The position numbers and the translations under genes were made by a program. DNA of 64,000 bases from a bacterium 1XD21-70. GTDB lineage: Bacteria > Bacillota > Clostridia > Lachnospirales > Lachnospiraceae. The stretch covers positions 1 to 64,000 of the forward strand of contig RAYB01000027.1 in the NCBI GenBank assembly GCA_003669055.1, in the 5' to 3' direction. The notes below the pieces were generated by a model. That model was not told the origin of the DNA and ran no database searches. It saw only the letters and a program-made list of their open reading frames with translations. Position 1 is the stretch's first letter, and every line of letters begins with the position of its first letter. Of this stretch, positions 1 through 6,815 are shown piece by piece.

Positions 1-217
1 GTTTTCCCCGGTACCCGCCCCGGAGGGGTCGGTAGAACACCGGGAACCCTGTGTCTGCCACTATCGCAACAGCAATAACCAGGTATAAAGGGATGGCTAT
101 TGTCAAGCCAATGATGGACAGCCCAAGATCCAGGCACCGTTTTATCCTCCTGTTATACAGCTTTTCATATGCTGGTTTTTTATAGCCTCTTCCAGAACCG
201 CACGTAACCTTTCCCAT
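1..217 (-). CDS. Undecaprenyl-phosphate sugar transferase (partial, N-terminus only)
   Basis: The reading frame starts at an ATG preceded by an AAAAGGGG ribosome-binding site and runs off the left edge, giving 72 residues. It has the layout of WcaJ/PglC-type initiating glycosyltransferases: a basic stretch (KLYNRRIKRCLDL, about residues 19-31), one hydrophobic segment (about 33-52), and the family-typical motif GFPVFYRPLRGGYRGK in which the first strand-loop of the catalytic domain begins. In the family, the enzyme moves a sugar phosphate from a UDP-sugar to undecaprenyl phosphate at the inner membrane and primes exopolysaccharide or capsule synthesis. It starts 8 bases after the second loaP gene stops, so it is in the same operon. 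The catalytic part lies outside the window. Confidence 0.8.
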   Translation of the reverse strand, partial: MGKVTCGSGRGYKKPAYEKLYNRRIKRCLDLGLSIIGLTIAIPLYLVIAVAIVADTGFPVFYRPLRGGYRGK

Positions 218-225
218 AGCCCCTT

Positions 226-747
226 TTATTTCCCCCTTTTCTCCCCCACCATCTCAATCCCCAGCCTTAGTTCCGTCTCCCGCCCCATGAACCTGATCCG
301 GATCAATGCTTCCCTTTTATGCAGATCCACCTTCACCACATCCCCCACGTAACCCTTCAGCGGCCCCTCTAGCACGCGGATCTGTTTTCCTTCCCCTACC
401 TCAACCTTGGACACCGGTGCCCGGTGTGCCTGGCCGCCAATCTCCCGAACCAGCCTTTCCTCCCCCTCATCCAAGGGATAGAAATTCTGTCCCTCCCTCC
501 CCAGTACCTTCGTCAGCCTCGGCACCTGCCTCAATTCCTGGTACAGTTCCTCCGGCCTGTCCGTAACCACAAAAATATAGGCAGGGAACAAAGTCTCCTC
601 GACCTTGTTCCACTGCCCGCCAAATTTTTTTATCCGCTCCCGCTTCGGGACGAAACATTCTTTCATATAATCAGGGGGAACCCTCTTCCTTATCATATCG
701 GCAGTATGTTCCTCTTCCCCGCCCAGCGTCTGTATTACATACCACAT
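226..747 (-). CDS. loaP: LoaP/UpxY-type NusG-paralogue antiterminator (second copy)
   Basis: 173 residues. The N-terminal NGN domain runs from MWYVIQT to about residue 95 and has the family hallmark ETLFPAYIFV. A C-terminal KOW segment (EGPLKGYVGDVVKVD, about 126-140) follows. Specialised NusG paralogues of this kind bind RNA polymerase at the start of long operons, often for polysaccharides or secondary metabolites, and suppress termination; LoaP itself recognises an RNA hairpin in the leader. The ATG has a TAGGAGA ribosome-binding site. The gene follows another LoaP-like gene by 189 bases and precedes a sugar transferase by 8 bases, which points to control of an exopolysaccharide operon extending off the left edge. 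The LoaP assignment rests on length and context; it could also be called UpxY-like. Confidence 0.85.
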   Translation of the reverse strand: MWYVIQTLGGEEEHTADMIRKRVPPDYMKECFVPKRERIKKFGGQWNKVEETLFPAYIFVVTDRPEELYQELRQVPRLTKVLGREGQNFYPLDEGEERLVREIGGQAHRAPVSKVEVGEGKQIRVLEGPLKGYVGDVVKVDLHKREALIRIRFMGRETELRLGIEMVGEKRGK

Positions 748-936
748 ATTTTTTCTCCTAATTTAAAGAGCGCCTTGCATGGCGGCCACATTTTTTCCAG
801 GCTCTTAAGGCAGAGCCTTTTCGGGCAGGCTCCGCCATCCCCCAGATAAAAGCATTGACGCTCCCTCTGCGGCCTCCCGCTGCCAATATAACCATAAGAA
901 CTGAATCCCTGTGCCAATGCTTCAGTGATTCAGGCC
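748..936 (-). promoter_or_regulatory. Structured intergenic leader between the two loaP genes
   Basis: The 189 bases hold no convincing gene. In the minus-strand transcript they can form a 9-bp hairpin (809-817 with 828-836, one G.U pair, 10-base loop), then a second, longer-range stem pairing 801-808 with 763-771 just before the ribosome-binding site of the downstream loaP. LoaP proteins act on hairpin RNAs in operon leaders, so this is a candidate loading or attenuation site. That function is an inference. Confidence 0.4.
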
Positions 937-1512
937 TTAATCCTGTATATACTTCTCATAAACCTCCAGCCCCACGCAGATCTTGCGGAGCACGGCTGCT
1001 TCTTTTGCACTGCCGCCGTCATTCCCTCCAGGCATCTCCACCCAGGCGATCCGCTTATGGCGGTCTATCTTACGGATACTTCCTTCATATCCCGCCAACG
1101 GCCCTCCTGTTACTATGAGATCCCTGCCATAGATGCACCCTCTGGATAAGCATACCAACGTACTGCCGCGGCAAAGCCTTTTCAGCCTCTCCTCTCTGCT
1201 TCTCCCAACTGCATAAAGACTCCCGTTTCTTTCTTCCCTGCTGCTTTGGGGAAATATCCCCGCTAACATTTCTTCCAATGAATTTTTATTTCCATGTTCA
1301 CCGGAAACGGACAGTGTCACATATCCCGGAAAAAGATTCCTCTCTGCCACATGCCATTCTCCCTGATAGCGCAGCAGCTTCTGGCACCTTAAGATCCATG
1401 CCGCTTCCAAAAGGTTCTCTGATACAAATTTTTTGCACAGATCCACGGTTGCCTGTTCCTCTCTCCCCCGGCAATCCAACAAATACCAGATGTTTTCCAC
1501 TTCCTTTCCCAA
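937..1512 (-). CDS. LoaP/NusG-paralogue antiterminator (first copy)
   Basis: 191 residues. It begins with an NGN-type domain (ENIWYLLDCRGREEQ, then NLFPGYVTL at about 59-67) and ends with a KOW-like segment (GGPLAGYEGSIRKIDRHKR, about 136-154). It is more divergent from NusG than the downstream copy and carries a longer, Cys- and Arg-rich linker. The proposed start is a TTG at 1512 behind AGAGGG; a GTG four codons later has a poorer signal. It is the first gene after the putative invertible promoter, so it would be the first product made when that promoter faces left. Two LoaP-type genes in tandem suggest that one may regulate transcription through the leader of the other. Confidence 0.75.
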   Translation of the reverse strand: MGKEVENIWYLLDCRGREEQATVDLCKKFVSENLLEAAWILRCQKLLRYQGEWHVAERNLFPGYVTLSVSGEHGNKNSLEEMLAGIFPQSSREERNGSLYAVGRSREERLKRLCRGSTLVCLSRGCIYGRDLIVTGGPLAGYEGSIRKIDRHKRIAWVEMPGGNDGGSAKEAAVLRKICVGLEVYEKYIQD

Positions 1513-1536
1513 GTGCCCTCTTTGTGGAATCCTAAT

Positions 1537-1563
1537 TGTCGCATAACTGTATATTAAGCGACA
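1537..1563. repeat. Left inverted repeat of putative invertible promoter
   Basis: 27 bp with ends TGTCGC...GCGACA. Its reverse complement matches 1695-1721 at 26 of 27 positions. The repeat is itself an imperfect palindrome. Unlike the right copy, it has no T-run on its outer side (leftward transcription would read ATTAGG), so it should not terminate a leftward transcript efficiently. Confidence 0.75.
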
Positions 1564-1694
1564 GAAATTAAGAAATTTTTTTGCATTTCTTGTTAAAAAA
1601 GGGAATTGGTTGCGGTTGACGCATGTCAGAAATGATGTTATAATCGACTCGGTTATGAAAAAATGAATTTTTATAGATTTTCAGAAAGAAAAAA
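1564..1694. other. Putative invertible promoter segment (131 bp), OFF orientation
   Basis: An AT-rich segment with no coding content, bounded exactly by two inverted 27-bp repeats. It contains a near-consensus promoter pointing right, away from the loaP/polysaccharide operon. Inversion by recombination between the repeats would aim the promoter at loaP. No site-specific recombinase gene is present in the window, so one would have to act from elsewhere. Confidence 0.65.
1616..1644 (+). promoter_or_regulatory. Sigma-A promoter inside the invertible segment
   Basis: The -35 TTGACG (1616-1621) and -10 TATAAT (1639-1644) are separated by 17 bp. It faces the right repeat, which forms a hairpin followed by TTTTCTT, so the transcript in this orientation would stop almost at once. 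Confidence 0.8.
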
Positions 1695-1727
1695 TGTCGC
1701 TTAATATACAGTTAAGCGACATTTTCT
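1691..1727. terminator. Right inverted repeat and bidirectional terminator
   Basis: The right 27-bp repeat (1695-1721) forms a stem of about 12 bp (AATGTCGCTTAA with TTAAGCGACATT). T-runs follow on both strands (TTTTCTT rightward, TTTTTTCTTT leftward). It can terminate dctM transcripts arriving from the right and the short transcript from the promoter at 1616-1644. Confidence 0.7.
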
Positions 1728-1842
1728 TAATTATAAGCAGCCCCGCAAAACACACCCTAAGCGCGTTTACGGGAATATAAGGGTTCTGTAGATACCAGAA
1801 GCTGCCCAGGCATGGCATCTGTTCGATCCCTGCCTTACTCCC

Positions 1843-3102
1843 CTACATCAGCCCCGGAACCAGCATCGGCACATACAAAATCATAAAGAACACCAATATC
1901 AGCCCCAGCAGGTACGGCACTACCGCTTTGGCTATCTTTTCAATCGGCAGGCCTGTAATTCCCGAGGCGACAAATAGGTTGATCGCCACCGGCGGCGTGA
2001 TCATGCCGATCGCAATGCCCACCACAAACACAATCCCGAAATGCACCAGGCTGATGCCCATGGCCTTCACAAGCGGAAGGAAAACCGGCGTCAGGATGAT
2101 GATCGCCGAGGAGGTCTCCATGAACACACCGGCAATCAGGATGATGATTGCAATCAGAAGCATAATGATGTAAGGATTGTTAGAGACACTCAGTACAGAA
2201 CTGGAAATCGCCTCCGGGATCTTCCAGTTCGCCAGCACCCAGCCGAACGGGCCGCTGCAGGAAATGATAATCATAATGACTGCAGAGGTCTTTGCACTGC
2301 CCTTCATGATGTTGTACAACTCCTTAAGGCCCATATCCCGGTACACAAAGGCGGATACCAGGATAGCATAGATCACTGCCACATCCGCAGCCTCCGACGG
2401 GGTGAAATACCCGGAGAAAATCCCTCCCAGGATAATCAACGGCATCAGGATGCCCCAGATCGCCCTGCCGAAGCTTCTGGCCACATTCTTAAAGGAAAAC
2501 GCCGCGCCCTTGGGATAATTATTCTTATGTGCCTCATAAAGAGAGATCGCAATCAGGATTGCCCCCATCAGAACACCCGGCGCAAAACCGTTTTTAAATA
2601 AAGTGTTGACGCTCTGCTCGGCAATCACAGCATAGAGCACCATCGGGACGGACGGCGGGATCACAACACCGATCGTACCCGCGGCAGCAATCAGGGCGGC
2701 AGATTTTGCTTCGTCATAGCCCCTCTTTTTCAATTCCGGGATCAGGGTGGCGCCCACGGCTGCTGTCGTCGCCGCGCCGGAGCCTGAAATTGCCGCAAAA
2801 AACATCCCCGCAAGAACCGACACGATAGACAGCCCGCCTTTAATCATCCCCAACAATGCCTCTGCAAACTCCACCAGGACTTTGGATACCTTCCCTTTTG
2901 CCATCAGGTCACCGGCAAAGATAAAAAACGGCACTGCAATCAAGGAAAAAGAATCTGTGGAAGCGAACATCCTCTGTACCACCATCAGCAGCTGGACATT
3001 GCCTTTTGCCATGACAGCCACGGAAGAGAGCACAATAGAGAATGCCACCGGGACTCCTAAAAGGAGCATCACAATAAAAGTAACAAACAGTAACGCCGCC
3101 AT
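1843..3102 (-). CDS. dctM: TRAP transporter large permease (DctM)
   Basis: 419 residues from the chosen ATG at 3102, which sits one base after the dctQ stop behind a GGAAGGAGG ribosome-binding site. An in-frame ATG 33 bases upstream lies inside dctQ and lacks a site. The protein is almost entirely hydrophobic with about 12 membrane segments and family signatures such as GVPVAFSI, ISGSGAATTAAVG, GVVIPPSVPMVLYA and GMITPPVAINLFV. In TRAP transporters DctM is the Na+-coupled channel subunit that receives solute from the periplasmic-type binding protein through DctQ. It is the last gene of a dctP-dctQ-dctM operon under a T-box leader and is followed by a bidirectional terminator. The substrate cannot be read from this subunit. 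Confidence 0.95.
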   Translation of the reverse strand: MAALLFVTFIVMLLLGVPVAFSIVLSSVAVMAKGNVQLLMVVQRMFASTDSFSLIAVPFFIFAGDLMAKGKVSKVLVEFAEALLGMIKGGLSIVSVLAGMFFAAISGSGAATTAAVGATLIPELKKRGYDEAKSAALIAAAGTIGVVIPPSVPMVLYAVIAEQSVNTLFKNGFAPGVLMGAILIAISLYEAHKNNYPKGAAFSFKNVARSFGRAIWGILMPLIILGGIFSGYFTPSEAADVAVIYAILVSAFVYRDMGLKELYNIMKGSAKTSAVIMIIISCSGPFGWVLANWKIPEAISSSVLSVSNNPYIIMLLIAIIILIAGVFMETSSAIIILTPVFLPLVKAMGISLVHFGIVFVVGIAIGMITPPVAINLFVASGITGLPIEKIAKAVVPYLLGLILVFFMILYVPMLVPGLM

Positions 3103-3103
3103 A

Positions 3104-3598
3104 TTACGCCTCCTTCCCAAACAAATGCAGCACATTCTGGATCATTGCATCCAATGCATGGAACGCCATAATCCCGCACCCTAGGGGGATGCAGGTATAG
3201 ATATAGCGCATCGGCAGACGCATTGCCGGTGACAGCTGCTTGCCCTGCTTGCCAAAATACTGGATCCCATAGCACATAATCAGGATAAACAAGAAACTGC
3301 AGAGCCCATGGATCACGATCTGCAGAACATCCTTTGCCTTGCTTGGCAAATTATCCTGGACAATGGTTATGGAGATATGGCCGGCATGCTTATAGACACA
3401 GCCTGCCCCTAACAGTGTGCTCCAGATCAGCAGATACCGGGTTGCCTCCTCACTCCAGGCCAGGGAGGTAAAAAATATACGGCATACGATCTGCGCTCCT
3501 GTGATCACCACCATTGCGCCCAGCATCACTACGATCACAAACTCCATGGCCTTATCCAGCATATCACTGATTTTATGAATACCACGAACAATAACCAA
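3104..3598 (-). CDS. dctQ: TRAP transporter small permease (DctQ)
   Basis: 164 residues from a TTG at 3598 preceded by GAAAGGGGAA. A GTG at 3655 would add 19 residues but has no ribosome-binding site. Four membrane segments are visible, with the DctQ hallmarks LAWSEEATRYLLIWSTLLGA in the first half and AMRLPMRYIYTCIPLG in the second. DctQ is the small membrane subunit that holds DctM together with the solute-binding protein. It lies 1 base before dctM and about 110 bases after dctP, so all three form one operon. The exact N-terminus is the main uncertainty. Confidence 0.88.
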   Translation of the reverse strand: MVIVRGIHKISDMLDKAMEFVIVVMLGAMVVITGAQIVCRIFFTSLAWSEEATRYLLIWSTLLGAGCVYKHAGHISITIVQDNLPSKAKDVLQIVIHGLCSFLFILIMCYGIQYFGKQGKQLSPAMRLPMRYIYTCIPLGCGIMAFHALDAMIQNVLHLFGKEA

Positions 3599-3708
3599 GA
3601 TTGGATTCCCCTTTCGTATCTGTTTTGTTGCCCTGCGGCTATGGCAGCCTGCCACACTGCCAATGCACTGCGGCGGCGGCCTTTCACCTCAAACGGCCTC
3701 AAACGGCC

Positions 3709-4803
3709 TTATTCCATGTTTGCAATTACTTCCTGGATCCTTGACACATAGTCACTGTACTCACTGTACTGGTCATAAACCGGCTGCACTGCCTCTTTAA
3801 AGGAAGCTAAGTCAGGCTCTTCAATCACTTCCATGCCATTGTCCTTTAACGCCTGCAGCTGGGAACTCTCCTGGTCAGCCACCCATGCCCGCTCATACTC
3901 GGCTGCCTCCTGGGCGGCATCCAAAAAGATCTGCTGGGTGTCGGCATCTAAGGAATCAAACAGGGATGCACTCATGGTGATAATCGCCGTTGAGTAGGAA
4001 TGGCGATCCAGGGTCACATATTTCTGGGACTCCCACAGGCTGTAGGAATAGATCACGTTGATCGGGTTTTCCTGTCCCTGCACAGTCCCCTGCTGCAAAG
4101 CGGTCAGGGCGTCTGCCCAGGCCATGGGGGTTGCATTGACATTCATCGCCTGGAAGCTGGCCGTATAGACATCATTTTCCATAATGCGGATCGTCATGCC
4201 GGAAAGATCTGCCGCCGTCTGGATCGGCTTTACGCTGTTGGTAAGGTTGCGGAAGCCTCTCTCCGCATAGGCCAGGCCCTTAAGCCCGGAATCCTCCAGG
4301 GTATCCAAAAGTTCACGCCCGATCTCACCGTCTAAGACCGCATAAGCCTCCTCATTGCTGGCAAACAAATACGGCATGTCCAAAACCCCCATTGCCGACG
4401 AGAAATTGATGAACGGGCCGCTGGTGATAATTCCCATATCCAGGGTGCCGATCTGCATGCTCTCCAGCATATCACGCTCCCCGCCTAAGGTTCCGTTGGG
4501 ATAAATCTCAATGGCATAAGCGCCGTTTGTGCGCTCCGCCACCAGCTCCGCAAACTTCTCTGCTGCCACCTGGAAACTGTCCTGCTCGTTTACCGTGGTT
4601 CCCAGCTTAAAGACGGTCGCCCCTTCCGGCGCTGCCTTTGCACTGTCACCTGACTCTTCGCTTCCTGCCTCTGCTGCTGTGCTTTCTTCCTTAGCAGCCG
4701 CCGTTGTCCCTGCATCCTGGCTGCCGGAAGAGCCGCAGCCCGCCATGCTGAGCGCCATTGCCGCCGACAATGCCAGCGCCATGATTTTTACATTCTTTTT
4801 CAT
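3709..4803 (-). CDS. dctP: TRAP transporter solute-binding lipoprotein (DctP)
   Basis: 364 residues. It has a lipoprotein signal peptide with lipobox SMAGC (Cys about 23), then a Thr/Ala/Glu/Ser-rich linker (about 25-62), then a DctP domain. Family landmarks include LGTTVNEQDSFQVAAEKFAE, the PNGTLGGERDMLESMQIG segment, and the conserved Arg region GLAYAERGFRNLTNS, whose arginine normally pairs with a substrate carboxylate. The ATG has an AAGGAGG site. The gene is first in dctPQM, about 110 bases downstream of an Ile-type T-box leader. The carboxylate-binding Arg and the isoleucine-responsive leader together suggest uptake of a branched-chain amino acid or its 2-oxo/2-hydroxy acid; this is inference. 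Confidence 0.93.
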   Translation of the reverse strand: MKKNVKIMALALSAAMALSMAGCGSSGSQDAGTTAAAKEESTAAEAGSEESGDSAKAAPEGATVFKLGTTVNEQDSFQVAAEKFAELVAERTNGAYAIEIYPNGTLGGERDMLESMQIGTLDMGIITSGPFINFSSAMGVLDMPYLFASNEEAYAVLDGEIGRELLDTLEDSGLKGLAYAERGFRNLTNSVKPIQTAADLSGMTIRIMENDVYTASFQAMNVNATPMAWADALTALQQGTVQGQENPINVIYSYSLWESQKYVTLDRHSYSTAIITMSASLFDSLDADTQQIFLDAAQEAAEYERAWVADQESSQLQALKDNGMEVIEEPDLASFKEAVQPVYDQYSEYSDYVSRIQEVIANME

Positions 4804-4913
4804 AATTCTCCATCCTCCTTAACATATATCATGTATAATATCTATTGCCAACCGCTGTCCCCGACAGCAGGACTGACCTCTTTTTTCCGCCTGTTTTGCG
4901 GAATAAGCGGGTA

Positions 4914-4948
4914 ATAAAAAAAGCCCTTGTCCCCTAAGAGACAAAAGC
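4914..4948 (-). terminator. T-box-controlled intrinsic terminator before dctP
   Basis: An 11-bp stem with several G.U pairs (4923-4948) is followed in the transcript by a run of U (plus-strand A at 4914-4922). It lies just downstream of the T-box core and is the OFF structure of the leader. Confidence 0.85.
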
Positions 4949-5212
4949 CAAGACTTCTGCGGTACCACCCTTATTGCTGCCAAAAGCAGCCACTCATCCC
5001 CATCAGCCGCCCCGGCGGCATAATAGGTGGCGCTGTAACGGGCGTCCTCCGGTCTGGCCTACACAGAGGCGGCACCTGCCCCCCTCCTTCAGCCGGACTG
5101 CTCAAAGGCGATTTTCCCGAAAATCCAGCCACCATGTCACACCTTACCATGGCTCTCTGCAGGCCTTAAAATCGGTACTCTTCCTTATCGACACATTAAC
5201 TTGTAAAATTAT
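4914..5212 (-). promoter_or_regulatory. T-box leader, isoleucine specifier (AUC), upstream of dctPQM
   Basis: The T-box core AAGGGTGGTACCGC lies at 4959-4972 (minus strand). Stem I shows GGAAGAGTA (AGTA loop-E strand), the AG-bulge region AGAGAGCC, and the specifier side GAAA-ATC-G-CC-TTTGAG. Aligned with the ileS leader in this window (GAAG-ATC-A) and with known glycyl leaders, the specifier triplet is ATC, isoleucine. The pairing CCGA/TCGG closes the specifier loop in both. Uncharged tRNA-Ile would stabilise the antiterminator and turn on the TRAP operon. Confidence 0.9.
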
Positions 5213-5218
5213 TTTATA

Positions 5219-5247
5219 ATAATAACTCCGAAAAAAACATTTGTCAA
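5219..5247 (-). promoter_or_regulatory. Promoter of the dctPQM T-box leader
   Basis: -35 TTGACA (5242-5247), 17-bp spacer, -10 TATTAT (5219-5224) on the minus strand. Confidence 0.75.
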
Positions 5248-5789
5248 TCGGATTTTTACTTAAAACCCTTAAAAATTCCAATTCCCTACATACCTCCTCC
5301 TACTGTATCTTCAGAGAAAGTATGGCTTATATTTTATGATGGATTTTTTACAGATAAGCATTTTGGAGATCTGATTGAAAAATCAGCTGAACTAGGGAAA
5401 TGCATAATTATACTAAGAATATATGCTCCCCATATGGCAGGTAATGGAAATATCCAAAACTATCATATAGGGGATAAAACGCATACCGTCACATTCTTCC
5501 TGCACATTGCAGTGTTGCCTACCGCACAAGACAAGCGGCTCGTTTTCTCCCATAACTGTTTCATGAATAATCCCTAGAATCTGCCCCCATGATCGATACT
5601 GCCCCACTTCGTCAGGTATTTTAAGACTGCCTAATATCTCATCACAAACAAAAAAGGCTGGGAAAAAAGTTCATCCCGCGGTGTTGAAAACAACGGTTTT
5701 CTGTAGCATTCTGTTGCTTTCCCACAAAAATAATAACTTTTTTCACAGCCTCAATAACAGCAAATGATAATATTTACAATCATCCGCCT
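5248..5789. other. AT-rich gap with gene remnants and an inverted-repeat element
   Basis: No convincing intact gene. A minus-strand frame (64 codons from a GTG at 5607 to 5413, open upstream for about 25 further codons) reads like protein (DEILGSLKIPDEVGQYRSWG and onward). A plus-strand frame around 5290-5430 also reads plausibly. Neither has a clear start signal or a recognisable family. The stretch is richer in A+T than its neighbours and probably holds decayed foreign DNA. A separate inverted repeat occupies 5655-5751. Confidence 0.4.
5655..5751 (-). repeat. Inverted-repeat hairpin (MITE-like or long terminator)
   Basis: Arms 5656-5671 (GGCTGGGAAAAAAGTT) and 5735-5750 match as inverted repeats at 15 of 16 positions. 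The 63-base loop contains a second hairpin (GAAAAC/GTTTTC). In minus orientation a T-run follows the last arm, so it can terminate the XRE gene at 5790. The terminal sequence and size also fit a small non-autonomous element. Confidence 0.45.
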
Positions 5790-6014
5790 CTAATGATACA
5801 CAACAATATCATTCATTGGAACGCCGAATAACACGCTCATTGCCACCATATTGTCAAGGGACGGCAGGGACTCCCCATGGAGCCACTTATAAATGGCATT
5901 GGTGGTGGCAAACCCAAAATATTCCTTCAGGTAAGCCACGCTGAATCCCAGTTCCTTCCTCAATGTATTGATCCTGTCGCCGGTGGCTACCGGATCTATC
6001 ACAGGGTAACTCAT
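5790..6014 (-). CDS. XRE-family helix-turn-helix regulator (small)
   Basis: 74 residues, essentially one HTH_XRE domain: DRINTLRKELGFSVAYLKEYFGF (first helices), TTNAIYKWLHGESLPSLDNM (recognition helix and following turn), then a short helix ending VPMNDIVVY. Small Cro/CI-like proteins of this type bind operator DNA as dimers, often in mobile elements or as regulators of nearby genes. The ATG has AAAGGAGAGC upstream. No neighbour reveals the target. The setting, between gene remnants and a tRNA cluster, suggests an element remnant. The DNA-binding assignment is strong, the biological role unknown. Confidence 0.8.
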   Translation of the reverse strand: MSYPVIDPVATGDRINTLRKELGFSVAYLKEYFGFATTNAIYKWLHGESLPSLDNMVAMSVLFGVPMNDIVVYH

Positions 6015-6247
6015 GTCATGCTCTCCTTTCTGAATAAAACATCTCCTTCCTTATGGGCGAATACTCAGACGGAGGCCATTTAAGGGCTTTATATTCCGGA
6101 GTTCAGGCACCATAAGGACAACGTAAACAAACGCTTCTGATAAGCGCTTTTCTGCTTAAGCTTCCTCTGGTGTTTTCGTCTATGTGTTCCGGACATCTTT
6201 CCTTCCCCCTGTTATTTCTTCAAAATTTAATCGTAACCGCTTAAAGC

Positions 6248-6301
6248 AAGGATAAACCGGCTCGAACGGTTCCAGCGGGAGCCAAATTACGCTATATCCC
6301 C
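6248..6301 (-). pseudogene. tRNA remnant lacking the anticodon arm
   Basis: The minus strand shows a possible 7-bp acceptor (GGGGATA with TATCCTT, two G.U pairs), a D-arm-like GCG...CGC and a perfect T-arm (AACCG TTCGAGC CGGTT). It has no anticodon stem. About 54 bases long, so it cannot decode. It lies next to intact tRNA genes. Confidence 0.4.
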
Positions 6302-6406
6302 TCTATTCGTCTAAGGACAATGAACTAAGGCCAAGCTGCCTGACCTCGGTGACTGTCCCGAACTCCAATCTCGATAGTTTGCCGCATATACGGACTTCTT
6401 TAGAAA

Positions 6407-6477
6407 CTGCGGATAAAGGAATCGAACCTCTGCCTGCCGGGTCAGAGTCGGCCGCGCTCCCTCTACGCCAATCCGCA
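6407..6477 (-). tRNA. tRNA-Gln (anticodon CTG)
   Basis: Acceptor TGCGGAT/ATCCGCA with discriminator G, 3-bp D stem with 9-base loop as in other Gln tRNAs, anticodon loop CTCTGAC, T arm AGAGG-TTCGATT-CCTTT. The pair closing the anticodon loop is A.C rather than A-U, and the variable loop is one base short, so it may be a weakened gene. Confidence 0.7.
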
Positions 6478-6527
6478 TTCTTAAGTTTCAGATCCAGGAC
6501 ACCTCCGTCCAGCCGTACATCGGTGCG

Positions 6528-6600
6528 TGCGTGTGGTGGGGCTCGAACCCACGGCTTACCGGTTAAAAGCCGGTTACTCTTCCGACTGAGTTACACACGC
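6528..6600 (-). tRNA. tRNA-Lys (anticodon TTT)
   Basis: Acceptor GCGTGTG/CACACGC, anticodon arm ACCGG-CTTTTAA-CCGGT, T arm GTGGG-TTCGAGC-CCCAC. All stems pair. CCA is not encoded. Confidence 0.93.
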
Positions 6601-6604
6601 CCAG

Positions 6605-6677
6605 TGCGCATACAGGGAGTCGAACCCTGAACCTGCCGGTTAAGAGCCGGCTGCTCTGCCAGTTAAGCTATATGCGC
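6605..6677 (-). tRNA. tRNA-Lys (anticodon CTT)
   Basis: Acceptor GCGCATA/TATGCGC, anticodon arm GCCGG-CTCTTAA-CCGGC, T arm CAGGG-TTCGACT-CCCTG. Four bases upstream of tRNA-Lys(TTT) in the same direction, so probably cotranscribed. Confidence 0.93.
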
Positions 6678-6766
6678 GTATCAGGACTAAATCCGTCCTT
6701 ATAAAGCTGCTTCGCTTTGATAGAAATCCATTCCCTTCACCCCGTTTTGGCGTACTTTGCCGCACG

Positions 6767-6798
6767 AAAAAACCGCCTACCCATCACGGATAAGCGGT
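6767..6798 (-). terminator. Intrinsic terminator after the 48-codon ORF
   Basis: Ten-pair stem (6773-6782 with 6788-6797, wobble pairs included), 5-base loop, then TTTTTT on the minus strand. It separates the small ORF from the tRNA-Lys genes. Confidence 0.75.
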
Positions 6799-6815
6799 CT
6801 GCGGTTCCACAAAAT

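Noticed and set aside
748-936. Known riboswitch (cobalamin or cyclic-di-GMP type) between the loaP genes
   Set aside because: Hairpins are present, but the conserved boxes of those riboswitches were not found.
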